Positions 8,581 to 18,501 of a stretch of DNA of 64,000 bases are shown piece after piece. The DNA comes from Henriciella marina (lineage in GTDB: Bacteria > Pseudomonadota > Alphaproteobacteria > Caulobacterales > Hyphomonadaceae): contig NZ_JAPWGW010000003.1 in the NCBI RefSeq assembly GCF_027213945.1, forward strand, positions 248,001 through 312,000. Reading direction: 5' to 3'. How positions within the stretch are numbered: position 1 is the stretch's first letter; every line of letters starts with the position of its first letter. The notes beneath the pieces are model-generated. The model searched no databases. It saw nothing but the letters and a program-made list of their open reading frames with translations, and was not told where the DNA came from. Both the position numbers and the translations under genes were made by a program.

Positions 8581-9354
8581 TTATTCCTGTGGGACAGGCT
8601 CCACCTCAATCGTGCCTTCAGGTGTGACATCCAGCGCATACATGTCGAGGGCTACTTCAAGCGTTATGAAGCCATAGACAGCCCAGACCGCAAACATGAC
8701 GAGGATGGCGAGCGTGAACGGTCTGGCGAACCGGTCGGCGTTCCGCACCTGGTCAAACCCCCATGCAATCAGGAAGAGCATGATGCTGGCGAGGATCACT
8801 GCGCCGATGACATCGGTTGGCCAGTGGGCGCCGAGATAGACCCGCGAGAAACCGATCAGACCGATCAGCAGGATAAAACCAGCCACGGCTAGTTTCTGCA
8901 CCGAGCCCTTCAGGGCATAGGCGGCGAAGATGGCGAGAGCGCCATAGATGACCGCCGAATTGGTCATGTGGCCGGATGGAAAACTGAAGCTCTCGACCCC
9001 GCCATAGAGATCGGCCGTCGGCCGGTCACGCGCGATCAGGAGCTTGATCAGCTTCACAATCAGCAGGGTGGAAATGAAGGCAATGGCACTCATCGCCGCT
9101 GGCCACCAGGCCCGACGCAGAAGGAGTGCGATCACGATTGTGGAGGCAATCAGCGTCAGCGCGACAGCATCACCGAACAGGGTGACCAGCACGACGACCC
9201 AGTCCGTTGCCGGGCTGCGCGCTTCCTGCACCGCATCACTGATCGCCAGATCGACAGAAACCAGCATCGCCTCATTCTTCACGGCAAGCGCGAGGGCGAT
9301 GAAAGCGATAGCGGCCAGACCGGCCGGCAGGAAATGTGATCGTGTGTGACGCAT
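8581..9354 (-). CDS. PAP2-family membrane phosphatase
   Basis: 257 residues with about six membrane helices. The three phosphatase motifs are complete: K104-x6-R111P, PSGH at 126-129, and S170-R-x5-H177-x3-D181. The family dephosphorylates phosphatidate, undecaprenyl pyrophosphate or similar lipid phosphates at the outer face of the inner membrane; which lipid is unknown. The acidic tail (GTIEVEPVPQE) is unusual but short. Confidence 0.88.
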   Translation of the reverse strand: MRHTRSHFLPAGLAAIAFIALALAVKNEAMLVSVDLAISDAVQEARSPATDWVVVLVTLFGDAVALTLIASTIVIALLLRRAWWPAAMSAIAFISTLLIVKLIKLLIARDRPTADLYGGVESFSFPSGHMTNSAVIYGALAIFAAYALKGSVQKLAVAGFILLIGLIGFSRVYLGAHWPTDVIGAVILASIMLFLIAWGFDQVRNADRFARPFTLAILVMFAVWAVYGFITLEVALDMYALDVTPEGTIEVEPVPQE

Positions 9355-9446
9355 ACGGACGAAGTGGCGGGCCGGAGAAACTTTTCAAATACTAGCTGTG
9401 CGCTTCCCAAACGGGAAACGACAGCAAGATGGCCCGCCGAGAAAGC

Positions 9447-11114
9447 CTAGTCGCGCTGGAACTTCTTGAATTTGAGCTTCTTCGGCTCAACCGCATCAGG
9501 GCCGAGACGGCGCTTCTTGTCTTCCAGATAGGACGAGAAATCGCCTTCGAACCATTCGACGTGGCTGTCACCTTCGAAAGCGAGAATATGGGTCGCCATA
9601 CGGTCAAGGAACCAGCGATCGTGCGAGATCACCACGACAGAGCCCGGGAAGCCGTCGAGGCCTTCTTCGAGCGCCTGCAGGGTTTCCACGTCGAGGTCGT
9701 TGGTCGGTTCGTCGAGTAGGAGGCAGTTGGCGCCCTGGCGCAACATCTTGGCGAGGTGGACGCGGTTACGCTCACCACCAGACAGCAGGCCGACTTTCTT
9801 CTGCTGATCGGAACCCTTGAAGTTGAAGGCGCCGACATAGGCGCGTGAGTTCACTTCAACGCCGCCAAGGTCGATGACGTCGAGGCCGTCGGAGACTTCT
9901 TCCCAGACATTCTTCTTGTCGTCGAGCTGGTCGCGGCTCTGGTCAACATAGCCAAGCTTGACCGTGTCACCGACGCGGATCGCGCCCGTATCCGGGGTTT
10001 CCTTGCCCATGATCATCTTGAACAGGGTCGACTTACCAGCACCGTTCGGGCCGATCACGCCGACAATGCCGCCCGGCGGCAGAGCAAAGGACAGATCATC
10101 GATGAGAAGGTTGTTGCCGAATGCCTTACGCAGGTCTTCCGCCTCAATGACAATGTTACCAAGGCGTGGGCCAGGCGGGATACGGATCTGCGCCGTGGAC
10201 ACTTTCTCACGCTCAGCCTCGGAGGCGCGCTGCTCATAAGCAGAGATACGGGCCTTGGATTTTGCCTGACGGGCCTTGGCGCCTGCGCGAACCCATTCGA
10301 GTTCTTTCGCGAGCGTGCGCTTCTTGCCAGCATCCTCGCGGGCTTCCTGCTCCATCCGCTTGGCCTTCTGCTCGACCCAGTCGGAATAGTTACCCTTGTA
10401 AGGAATGCCGCGGCCGCGATCGAGCTCGAGGATCCAGTCGGTTATTTCATCGAGGAAGTAACGGTCGTGGGTGACGAGGATCACACAGCCCGGGAAGTTG
10501 ATGAGATAGTTCTGCAGCCAGGCCACCGTCTCGGCGTCGAGATGGTTGGTCGGTTCGTCCATCAGGATCATGTCAGGCTTCGAAAGAAGCAGCTGGCAGA
10601 TCGCGACGCGGCGAATTTCACCGCCTGAAAGGTTGGTGACGGACGCATCGCCTTCAGGACATCCGAGGGCGACCATCGCCATCTCGATCTTGGAATCGAT
10701 GTCCCAGGCGTCTGCCTGGTCGACCTGCTCCTGCAGGGCCGTCATCTCTTCCATCAGCTCGTCAGTGTATTCCTCACCGAGCTTCATCGAGATTTCGTTG
10801 AACTTGTCGAAGATCTGCTTTTCCGGGCATTGCGAGGCGATGTTCTCGAACACCGTCTTGCTTTCGTCCAGCTTCGGCTCCTGCGGCAGGTAGCCGACCT
10901 TGGTGCCGGGCGCCGGGTTGGCCTCGCCATTATACTCAGTGTCCTGACCCGCCATGATGCGCAGCAACGTTGACTTACCAGCACCGTTCACGCCGACAAC
11001 ACCGATCTTGGCGTCTGGCAGGAAGGACAGGTGGATGTTTTCGAATACCTTCTTGCCGCCTGGATAGGTCTTGGTCAGGCCCTGCATGTTGAAGACGTAT
11101 TGTTGACCGGCCAT
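9447..11114 (-). CDS. ettA: ABC-F protein EttA, energy-dependent translational throttle
   Basis: 555 residues, start at base 11114 (MAGQQYVFNMQGLTKTYPGG), the family's usual beginning; a 25-residue upstream extension is discarded. Two ABC modules without membrane parts: Walker A GVNGAGKST at 41-49 and GPNGAGKST near 350, signatures LSGGEIRRV and LSGGERNRV, Walker B LMDEPTNHLD and LLDEPTNDLD. Between them lies the basic linker rich in KRMEQEAREDAGKKR that contacts P-site tRNA in this family. EttA binds the ribosomal E site and couples entry into elongation to the ATP/ADP ratio. Divergent from the peptidase gene. Confidence 0.95.
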   Translation of the reverse strand: MAGQQYVFNMQGLTKTYPGGKKVFENIHLSFLPDAKIGVVGVNGAGKSTLLRIMAGQDTEYNGEANPAPGTKVGYLPQEPKLDESKTVFENIASQCPEKQIFDKFNEISMKLGEEYTDELMEEMTALQEQVDQADAWDIDSKIEMAMVALGCPEGDASVTNLSGGEIRRVAICQLLLSKPDMILMDEPTNHLDAETVAWLQNYLINFPGCVILVTHDRYFLDEITDWILELDRGRGIPYKGNYSDWVEQKAKRMEQEAREDAGKKRTLAKELEWVRAGAKARQAKSKARISAYEQRASEAEREKVSTAQIRIPPGPRLGNIVIEAEDLRKAFGNNLLIDDLSFALPPGGIVGVIGPNGAGKSTLFKMIMGKETPDTGAIRVGDTVKLGYVDQSRDQLDDKKNVWEEVSDGLDVIDLGGVEVNSRAYVGAFNFKGSDQQKKVGLLSGGERNRVHLAKMLRQGANCLLLDEPTNDLDVETLQALEEGLDGFPGSVVVISHDRWFLDRMATHILAFEGDSHVEWFEGDFSSYLEDKKRRLGPDAVEPKKLKFKKFQRD

Positions 11115-11292
11115 GGGGTGAGAACGCTCGCTGATCTGGATTGGAAATCGGAAACCGCCGATGTAGTCGCTGGGGCCCCTCAAGATCAAGGTAGAAGGTG
11201 TGCGGACGGGTGTTCACCAAACGCTCAAATTCTGCGGCGACTACCAGTTGCGGGGGCTGACACCTGCCGGAACTACGCTAGGTATGGCCGTC

Positions 11293-13539
11293 ATGCGCAA
11301 TCTCGTTTCTGGCCTTGCTGCCGCCCTTCTTCTCGCCTCCCCCGCAATCGCACAGACCGGACAGGACACTATGGCCTCCAAAGAGCTGACGATCGAACGT
11401 CTCTATGCCTCGCCTTCGCTGAGCGGGCCTGCGCCAACGGGCGTGAAATACTCTCCCGATAGCAGCCGGGTGACCTTCCTCAAGGCGCGCGAGGACGATT
11501 CCAGCCGCTATGACCTCTGGCAGTTCGATGTGGAGACGGGCGCGCAGTCCATGCTGGTCGACTCGACCTTGCTGGAGCCTGAAGAGGTGGAGCTGTCGGA
11601 AGAGGAAAAGGCGCTGCGTGAGCGCCGCCGGATCGCTGGCCGCAAGGGTATCGTGGACTATGACTGGGGCACGGCCGATACCATACTCGTCCCGCTGGGC
11701 GGGGACCTTCATCTGGTGACGCTTGACGCTGACGGCGCGCAGACCCGCCAGCTGACGCAAACCGAAGCTTTTGAGTATGATGCCCGCGTCTCCCCGCGCG
11801 GCAATTATGTAAGCTTTGTTCGGGATGGCGCGGTCTTCGTGATCGAGCTGGCAAGCGGCGAGGAGCGCCAGATCACGCTGGACGCCGAGCCTGACAATGC
11901 GATCTCATACGGCGTGGCCGAGTTCGTCGCGCAGGAGGAGATGAGCCGGTATACAGGTTATTGGTGGAGCCCGGATGAGCGCCACATCGCCTTTACCAAG
12001 GTCGATGAAAGCACGGTCGACATCATTGAGCGCTTCGACATCAAGGCTGAGGAAACCACGGTCATTGACCAGCGCTATCCGCGCGCCGGGACGCCGAATG
12101 CGATTGTCGAGCTTTTCGTTCATGACCTGAAAAGCAGCGAAGATGCGCGCCTGATTTCAGTCGGGCCGGACACGTACCTTGCGCGGGTGAACTGGGCAGG
12201 TGGCAGCCTCTGGTTCCAGACGGTGAACCGCGACCAGACCGAAATCCGCTATAACCGCACCGATGGTAAGCCGTGGCGGGTCTGGTCTCCGCTCAAAGAG
12301 ACGCAAGGCAACTGGGTCAATCTTTCGAACGACTTTGTCGGCCTCGATGAAGGCATCCTGCTGACCACCGAGGAGACCGGCTACCGTCATCTCGCCATCT
12401 CGCCAGATGGCAGCAATGCGAGCGAGCTGCATTTCCTGACCAGCGGCGAGTGGGCTCTCGATAGCCTCAAGAGCGTCGACCGGGACAATGGCATTGTCTA
12501 CTTCACCGGCTATGCCGACACGCCGCTGGAGCAGCACCTCTATTCAGTCCCGCTGAGCGGCGGCGAACCCGTGCGCATCACCGAAGCGGGCAAGTCATGG
12601 TCGGTCAGCATGGCGCCCGACGCGCAGTCCTTTGTCGGGACGTCTTCGGCACCGAACCAGCCGCCGCAGACAGGTCTATATACGGCCAGCGGGGAGCTTA
12701 TCGCATGGGTCGAGGAAAACGCACTCAATGCGGACCACCCCTACGCCCCCTATCTCGATGCCCATGCCGAGCCTGAGTTCGGCACGCTCGAGGCCGAGGA
12801 TGGCCAGACGCTTTACTACTCCATCCTGAAACCCGCCGATTTCGACGCCTCGAAGACCTATCCTGCCATCGTCGAAGTCTATGGCGGCCCGCATGCGCAG
12901 ACGGTCGACCGTGACTGGGAGAGCCTGTCTGACCAGTATCTTGCGCGTCAGGGCTTCATCGTCTTCCGCCTAGACAATCGCGGCATGGCGAACCGGGGCA
13001 AGGCGTTCGAGGATGTCATCTATCGCCAGACCGGCGGGCCGGAAGTGCGCGACCAGCTGAAAGGCGTCGAATGGCTGAAATCCCAGCCCTTCGTCGATGC
13101 GGACCGGGTCGCCATCCAAGGCTGGTCCTATGGCGGCTACATGACGCTGATGACCATATTGCAGGCGCCGGCAGGCACGTTTGCCGCCGCCGTCGCTGGC
13201 GCGCCCGTCACCGACTGGTCGCTTTATGATACCTTCTACACAGAGCGCTACATGGACACGCCGCAGGACAATGCGGACGGCTATGACAAGTCATCGGTCT
13301 TCTATCATCTTGAGCGTCTGGAAGCAGAACTGCCGCCGCTCCTCCTCGTCCACGGTATGGCCGACGACAATGTCACCTTCGACAATACGACAAGGCTGAT
13401 GGCGGAGATGCAGGAGAAAGGCCTTCTGTTCGAGCTGATGACCTATCCTGGCCAGCGCCACGGCATCCGCGGCCAGGCCCTGCAGACCCACCTGATGAAG
13501 ACCCGTATGGCGTTCCTGAACAGGCAGCTCAAGGAATAA
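11293..13539 (+). CDS. dipeptidyl peptidase IV-type S9 serine peptidase
   Basis: 748 residues from ATG 11293, which gives the signal peptide MRNLVSGLAAALLLASPAIA; ATG 11284 is possible but has no room for a ribosome site. An eight-bladed beta-propeller (about 70-480; MSRYTGYWWSPDERHIAF typical of DPPIV) precedes an alpha/beta-hydrolase domain with nucleophile Ser in GWSYGGYM, Asp in MADDNVTF and His in GQRHGIRG. It should remove N-terminal Xaa-Pro dipeptides in the periplasm. Its 3' neighbour starts five bases after the stop. Confidence 0.92.
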   Translation: MRNLVSGLAAALLLASPAIAQTGQDTMASKELTIERLYASPSLSGPAPTGVKYSPDSSRVTFLKAREDDSSRYDLWQFDVETGAQSMLVDSTLLEPEEVELSEEEKALRERRRIAGRKGIVDYDWGTADTILVPLGGDLHLVTLDADGAQTRQLTQTEAFEYDARVSPRGNYVSFVRDGAVFVIELASGEERQITLDAEPDNAISYGVAEFVAQEEMSRYTGYWWSPDERHIAFTKVDESTVDIIERFDIKAEETTVIDQRYPRAGTPNAIVELFVHDLKSSEDARLISVGPDTYLARVNWAGGSLWFQTVNRDQTEIRYNRTDGKPWRVWSPLKETQGNWVNLSNDFVGLDEGILLTTEETGYRHLAISPDGSNASELHFLTSGEWALDSLKSVDRDNGIVYFTGYADTPLEQHLYSVPLSGGEPVRITEAGKSWSVSMAPDAQSFVGTSSAPNQPPQTGLYTASGELIAWVEENALNADHPYAPYLDAHAEPEFGTLEAEDGQTLYYSILKPADFDASKTYPAIVEVYGGPHAQTVDRDWESLSDQYLARQGFIVFRLDNRGMANRGKAFEDVIYRQTGGPEVRDQLKGVEWLKSQPFVDADRVAIQGWSYGGYMTLMTILQAPAGTFAAAVAGAPVTDWSLYDTFYTERYMDTPQDNADGYDKSSVFYHLERLEAELPPLLLVHGMADDNVTFDNTTRLMAEMQEKGLLFELMTYPGQRHGIRGQALQTHLMKTRMAFLNRQLKE

Positions 13540-13543
13540 GCGA

Positions 13544-13984
13544 TTGGAGCAAGGGTTCGGCGGTTTTCTGGCGCACGGCGCAAGTCTTGTCGGCGCCGTC
13601 TTAACCGCTCTGCTCGCGGCACTCACACTTGTGCTGTTTCTGTGGGTTCTGCTCGCAACGCTCGCGATCTTCATGAGAGCGTTCGGGATGTCCTACTATC
13701 CACGCATTACCGGGTCGTACCGCCGCGTTTGGGTACTGGCCGTCCTGCCTCTCTTCTGGGTCTTCTACATGTATTGGGGAAGTGATCACGCAGTCGACTG
13801 GGTGACTGGAGAGCCGGGAAAGCCCGAATGGATCAGTCAGGTCGTCACATTCTCGCTGCCGGTGATGATCCCCATCCTTTTTGCAGTGGCCGTGTGGCTC
13901 AAAGGCGCCCGTGTCTTTGCGGTCAAGTATGGCTTGGCAAATCTCTGGCTCGCCTGCATCGCTGCTTTCGTAGCGCTCTACTAG
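13544..13984 (+). CDS. small integral membrane protein, unknown
   Basis: 146 residues from TTG 13544, four bases after the peptidase stop, so probably co-transcribed with it. Four hydrophobic helices are visible (about 8-42, 60-78, 98-120, 125-145). TTG is preferred because the first helix would be cut by any later ATG. No motif or family recognised. The segment GSDHAVDWVTGEPGKPEW between helices two and three should face one side of the membrane. Confidence 0.6.
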   Translation: MEQGFGGFLAHGASLVGAVLTALLAALTLVLFLWVLLATLAIFMRAFGMSYYPRITGSYRRVWVLAVLPLFWVFYMYWGSDHAVDWVTGEPGKPEWISQVVTFSLPVMIPILFAVAVWLKGARVFAVKYGLANLWLACIAAFVALY

Positions 13985-14148
13985 TCGCGGGAGCCAGGCA
14001 CCAACGTGCCAGCGATCACGTCGCTCAAAGACTGAGCGGACTGGCCAACACCTTGGCGCGTGCGCAAAAACTCATGTGAAATCGAACCTTTGGGGTTGAT
14101 GCGCTTTCTTCCTTCGGCATCTTCAAGTTCCAGAAGGAAGGGTTTCGC

Positions 14149-15519
14149 ATGGGCCGACTGATTGCCATCTCGAACCGCACCGCAGCTGATCCGAGTGCCC
14201 GCGCAGGCGGCCTCGCCGTCGCGGTCTGGGAGTCGCTGACATCGACAGGCGGCATGTGGTTCGGCTGGTCAGGGAATATTGTCAAAGGTGAGCCGGGCCC
14301 GCCCGAGCACATCACCGATGAGGGCGTCGACTTCATCGTTACCGACTTTACCGAGGCCGAGCATGACGGCTTCTATCTGCAATATGCCAACCGGGTCATC
14401 TGGCCGGTTTTCCACTATCGGGTGGACCTTGCCCATTTCGGCGACACCGATTTCGACGCCTATGAGAAGGTGAACAAGCGCATTGCCGACATGGTCGTGC
14501 CGCACCTCGAAAAGGGCGACAGCGTCTGGGTGCATGACTACCATTTCCTGCTGATGGGCGACTTTTTGAGGAAAGGCGGATGGGACGGCCCCATCGGCTT
14601 TTTCCTCCATATTCCCTTCCCCTCACCTGAGGTTTTTCGCGCCCTGCCCGAACATGAGCAAATCGCCCGCGCCATGTGCGAGTTCGATGTGCTTGGCTTC
14701 CAGTCAGAGAATGACCGCTCCAACTTCGTGCAATTCCTCGTGCGTTCCTGCGACGGGGTCGATGAGGGCGATGGCTGGATCAGTGTCTTCGGCAGGCGGA
14801 TCAGAGCGAACGCCTATCCCATCGGAATTGAGGCAGAGAGTTTCGCAAAACTTGCGGTTGGTCAGCGTGCCAAGACGGCCGCCACCCGCATCGGTAAATT
14901 CCTTGGCGGGCGAAAGCTCGTCCTCGGCGTGGACCGGATGGACTATTCCAAGGGCCTGCCGCAGCGCTTCGAAGCGGTCGGCAAGATGTTCGACAATTTC
15001 CCCTCGACGCGCGGGCGCGTGTCCTTCACGCAGATCGCGCCGCCATCCCGCTCCAAGGTGGAAGAGTATCAGGACCTCCGCGTGCAACTTGATGAGCTGG
15101 CTGGCCGCATCAATGGCGACTATGGCGACCTCGACTGGATCCCGCTTCGCTATCTTGCGCGTTCCTACGACCGGAAAGAGCTCGCCGGGCTGTACCGCAT
15201 CGCTTCGGTCTGCCTCGTGACGCCGCTACGGGACGGGATGAACCTCGTCGCCAAGGAGTTCGTCATGGCGCAGGACCCGGACGACCCCGGCGTCCTGATC
15301 CTGTCGCAGTTTGCAGGCGCCGCTGAGCAGTTGTCCGACACTCTGATCGTCAATCCGCATGACCGCTACCATGTCGCCGAGACGATCTACAAAGCGCTCG
15401 AAATGCCCCTTGAAGAGCGGCAGGAACGCTGGGAAAAACTGCGCCAGACCGTTGTCGAGCAGGACATCTCCTGGTGGCGACAGAAATTCCTCGATGATCT
15501 GGACGTCGATACTTGTTGA
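14149..15519 (+). CDS. otsA: alpha,alpha-trehalose-6-phosphate synthase (GT20)
   Basis: 456 residues, ATG 14149 preceded by GAAGGAAGG. It transfers glucose from UDP-glucose to glucose-6-phosphate. Family marks: N-terminal SNRT at 8-11, the GGLAVAV glycine loop at 20-26, [28 protein letters not shown] (nucleotide-sugar loop), and [14 protein letters not shown] near the C-terminus with the donor-binding acidic residue. Length matches E. coli OtsA. First gene of an overlapping operon with otsB (TGATG at 15517-15521) and a GH15 gene, so the product is passed straight to the phosphatase. Confidence 0.96.
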   Translation: MGRLIAISNRTAADPSARAGGLAVAVWESLTSTGGMWFGWSGNIVKGEPGPPEHITDEGVDFIVTDFTEAEHDGFYLQYANRVIWPVFHYRVDLAHFGDTDFDAYEKVNKRIADMVVPHLEKGDSVWVHDYHFLLMGDFLRKGGWDGPIGFFLHIPFPSPEVFRALPEHEQIARAMCEFDVLGFQSENDRSNFVQFLVRSCDGVDEGDGWISVFGRRIRANAYPIGIEAESFAKLAVGQRAKTAATRIGKFLGGRKLVLGVDRMDYSKGLPQRFEAVGKMFDNFPSTRGRVSFTQIAPPSRSKVEEYQDLRVQLDELAGRINGDYGDLDWIPLRYLARSYDRKELAGLYRIASVCLVTPLRDGMNLVAKEFVMAQDPDDPGVLILSQFAGAAEQLSDTLIVNPHDRYHVAETIYKALEMPLEERQERWEKLRQTVVEQDISWWRQKFLDDLDVDTC

Positions 15520-16247
15520 TGAATACCCCTACTGACCTGCCAGATCTCGACCCTCGGCACGCTCTCTTTCTTGATTTCGACGGCACGCTCGCCCCGCTGC
15601 AGGACGATGCGGCGACGGTGAGGTTGCCGGACGGGCTCGCTGAAGAGCTGATCCGGCTGAAGAACACGCTTGGCGGCGCGCTGATCATTATCAGCGGGCG
15701 TGATGTGCGCGACCTCTCCTCCCGCGTACCGAACACGCTGTGGCGCGCGGGCACGCACGGTCTGGAGATTTGTGCACCGGGCGAGAGCCCCGAAGAGACG
15801 CGCTCTGTCGCCCCAGGCGCGCTGACGGCGCTTGCCGAGACAGCAATCGCAGGTCTGGACAGCGTGCACGCAGAGACAAAGGGCGAAGTGATCGCCTTTC
15901 ATTATCGCCTGAACCCTGAAGCTGCCCCGACATTGCAGGCGCGGCTGGAGGCAGGGCTCGCCAACATTGACGGCTACAAGCTGCAGGCGGGCAAGATGAT
16001 CTTCGAGGCCAAGCCTGTCGGCGCGAACAAGGGCAAGGCCGTCGAAAAGCTGCTCGTGCTGGCCAAGCTGGAAGACCGCATGCCCGTTATGGTCGGGGAT
16101 GACACGACCGACGAGGACGCGTTCGATGTGGTCAACCGGCTCGGCGGGGTGTCGATAAAAGTGGGCAAGGGCGAAACACGCGCCACCTACCGGCTGGAAA
16201 GCCCGGAAGCGGTGGCAGACTGGATCAAGCGTCAGGGGCGCACATGA
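15519..16247 (+). CDS. otsB: trehalose-6-phosphate phosphatase
   Basis: 242 residues of the HAD superfamily. ATG 15519 overlaps the otsA stop by one base; two in-frame TTG codons directly upstream are less likely. Motif I FLDFDGTLAPL carries the nucleophile Asp and acid/base Asp; motif IV GDDTTDEDAF binds magnesium; IISGRDVRDL is motif II. Removes phosphate from trehalose-6-phosphate to give trehalose, a compatible solute and stress protectant, in the cytoplasm. Confidence 0.95.
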   Translation: MNTPTDLPDLDPRHALFLDFDGTLAPLQDDAATVRLPDGLAEELIRLKNTLGGALIIISGRDVRDLSSRVPNTLWRAGTHGLEICAPGESPEETRSVAPGALTALAETAIAGLDSVHAETKGEVIAFHYRLNPEAAPTLQARLEAGLANIDGYKLQAGKMIFEAKPVGANKGKAVEKLLVLAKLEDRMPVMVGDDTTDEDAFDVVNRLGGVSIKVGKGETRATYRLESPEAVADWIKRQGRT

Positions 16248-18013
16248 GTAATCTCGAACTCGGTATTATCGGCAATGGCACGGTCGCGGGCCTGATCAAT
16301 GAGCATGGCGAATGCGTCTGGATGTGCCTGCCGCGTCTCGACGGTGAACCTGTCTTCAACAGCCTGCTTGGCGGACGCGGCAAGTTCGCAATCACGCTGC
16401 AGGGCCATTGCAAGAGCACGCAGCGCTATCGCCGCAACACAGCCGTCATAGAGACTGAGCTGGAAGCCGAAGACGGCTCTGCCATCCGCATTACGGACTA
16501 TTGCCCGCGCTTCATGGACAAGGGCCGGATGTTCCGGCCTGCTTCCATGGTGCGCCGGATCACGCCGCTGCGAGGCATGCCGCGCATTCGAGTGGACCTG
16601 TTCGCGCAAAGCCAGCGCGGCGACTACAATATGGTCACCCGCCGGGGCGTGAACCACATCAAGTTCCTTGATGAGAATGCAGGTTTCCGAATCACAACCG
16701 ACGCGCCCGTCTCCTATGTCATGGATGGGCGCGACTTCGTGCTAGACCGCGAAGTAAGCTTCTTGCTGGGCCCGGATGAAAGCTTGTCCGACCGGGTGGG
16801 CGTCATCGCGCTCGAATGGCTCGAGCGCACCGCCGACCAGTGGATGAGCTGGTCGCGCCGTCTCGCTACCCCGCCAGACTGGCAGGACGCGGTGATCCGC
16901 GCGGCCATTACGCTGAAGCTCTGCGTCTATGAAGAGACCGGCGGCATCGTTGCGGCATTGACCACTTCCATACCTGAACATGCAGGCTCTGAGCGCAATT
17001 GGGACTATCGCTTCTGCTGGCTGCGGGATGCCTATTTCACAGTGACAGCGCTCAACCGCCTGTCTGCGGTGGGAACGCTGGAATATTATCTCGCCTATCT
17101 TCGCAATACGGTGGCCCATACAAAGGGCGGGCATATCCAGCCGGTCTATGGCATCGCGCTGGAGCATGATCTGACCGAGGGCTTTGCCAATGCCCTGCCC
17201 GGCTATCGCGGCATGGGGCCGGTACGCTTCGGCAATCAGGCAGCCGAGCACATCCAGCATGATGTCTACGGCCATGTCGTCCTCGGCGCGAGCCAGGCCT
17301 TCTTCGACGACCGCCTGCACGCCAAGGCTGGCGAACTGGAGTTCGAGCACTTCGAAGGCGTCGGCGAGCGCGCCTATGCGGTCTGGAATACGCCAGATGC
17401 AGGCATCTGGGAGTTTCGCGGCAAGGCGCATATCCACACTTCTTCGGCCATCATGTGCTGGGCAGCCTGCGACCGGCTCGCCCGGATCGCCACTTTTCTC
17501 GGCAAGCCTGACCGCGCCAATTACTGGAACGCCAAGGCCGACGAGATGCGGACCGGCATTCTCGACCTTGCCTGGAATGAGAAGCGCCAGGCTTTCACCG
17601 GCGCCTTCGGTGAGGACGCCCTCGATGCGTCTGTCCTGCTCATGGCCGAGATCGGCTTCATCGATGCCATGGATGAGCGCTTCATCAAGACCGTCGAACG
17701 CATCGATGAGGAGTTGCGCGACGGCTATCATGTCTATCGCTACCGGGTGGAAGACGATTTCGGCCTGCCGCAGACCGCCTTCACCGCCTGCACCTTCTGG
17801 CACATCGATGCTCTCTCGCGAATTGGCCGGATAGAGGAAGCCCGCGCCATGTTCGAGGATGTCCTTGCCCATAGAACGCGTCTGGGGCTGCTCTCGGAAG
17901 ACATCGACACGTCGACGGGTGAGCTCTGGGGAAATTTCCCGCAGACTTATTCCATGGTCGGCATTATCAATGCGGCGAACAGGCTCAGCCGCGACTGGGA
18001 TGAGGTTGTCTGA
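16244..18013 (+). CDS. glycoside hydrolase family 15 protein (possible trehalase)
   Basis: 589 residues beginning ATGA-overlapped with the otsB stop. N-terminal beta-sandwich (MSNLELGIIGNGTVAGLI, about 1-230) and an (alpha/alpha)6 barrel (about 235-585) with the GH15 signature ERNWDYRFCWLRDAYFTV and the late catalytic region LLSEDIDTSTGELWGNFPQTYS. No signal peptide, so cytoplasmic. GH15 includes glucoamylases and, in actinobacteria, trehalases of this same layout. Sitting third in an ots operon, degradation of trehalose (or of a maltooligosaccharide) is the likely role; the choice between them is inference. Confidence 0.85.
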   Translation: MSNLELGIIGNGTVAGLINEHGECVWMCLPRLDGEPVFNSLLGGRGKFAITLQGHCKSTQRYRRNTAVIETELEAEDGSAIRITDYCPRFMDKGRMFRPASMVRRITPLRGMPRIRVDLFAQSQRGDYNMVTRRGVNHIKFLDENAGFRITTDAPVSYVMDGRDFVLDREVSFLLGPDESLSDRVGVIALEWLERTADQWMSWSRRLATPPDWQDAVIRAAITLKLCVYEETGGIVAALTTSIPEHAGSERNWDYRFCWLRDAYFTVTALNRLSAVGTLEYYLAYLRNTVAHTKGGHIQPVYGIALEHDLTEGFANALPGYRGMGPVRFGNQAAEHIQHDVYGHVVLGASQAFFDDRLHAKAGELEFEHFEGVGERAYAVWNTPDAGIWEFRGKAHIHTSSAIMCWAACDRLARIATFLGKPDRANYWNAKADEMRTGILDLAWNEKRQAFTGAFGEDALDASVLLMAEIGFIDAMDERFIKTVERIDEELRDGYHVYRYRVEDDFGLPQTAFTACTFWHIDALSRIGRIEEARAMFEDVLAHRTRLGLLSEDIDTSTGELWGNFPQTYSMVGIINAANRLSRDWDEVV

Positions 18014-18055
18014 GACCTCCTGATCAGCGATGGTTGGCTGAAAAGGGAGTGACCG

Positions 18056-18469
18056 ATGCCAGCCGTACAGCCGAACACCGACCAGATGACCCGCTTCGCC
18101 AAGGACGCGCATGACGGGCCGATCGTCATGATCAACCTGCTGAAATTCAAGGACAAGGCCGAGTATCCGGCTGACGCGCCGGAGGCCAAGGAGAGCCTAA
18201 GCGGCGAGGAAGCCTATAACCGCTATGGCGATGGGCTCGTCGAACTGGGCAAAGACCCGCAGATCGGCGTAAACCCCATCTATACGGGCAGTGGCCAAGG
18301 CTATCTCATCGGTGGCGGCGAGGAATGGGACCGTGTTCTGGTCGTGCATTATCCCTCGCGCCAGCACATGCTGCGCATGATGCGCGACCCGCGCTATCAG
18401 AAGGCCCATCGCCACCGCGAGGCGGGCCTGAAATATCAGGAACTGATCGAAACACACCCAACGGGCTAA
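18056..18469 (+). CDS. DUF1330 domain protein
   Basis: 137 residues; GGGAGTGACC precedes the ATG. The pattern GPIVMINLLKFKD near the start and the later VLVVHYPSRQHMLRMMRDPRYQKAHRHREAGL fit DUF1330, a small dimeric ferredoxin-like fold of unknown function. No membrane or signal sequence. It follows the trehalose operon by 42 bases and may be read through from it. Confidence 0.8.
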   Translation: MPAVQPNTDQMTRFAKDAHDGPIVMINLLKFKDKAEYPADAPEAKESLSGEEAYNRYGDGLVELGKDPQIGVNPIYTGSGQGYLIGGGEEWDRVLVVHYPSRQHMLRMMRDPRYQKAHRHREAGLKYQELIETHPTG

Positions 18470-18501
18470 GCGGCCCTGCCGCGATCTCAAAGGAGCAACG
18501 C

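Noticed and set aside
7798-8892. 364-residue plus-strand frame
   Set aside because: Runs antisense to the diguanylate cyclase and across the gap to the PAP2 gene; no domain or ribosome site.
16742-18112. 456-residue frame on the minus strand
   Set aside because: It lies antisense to the GH15 gene, which has clear family motifs; long antisense frames are expected at this GC content.
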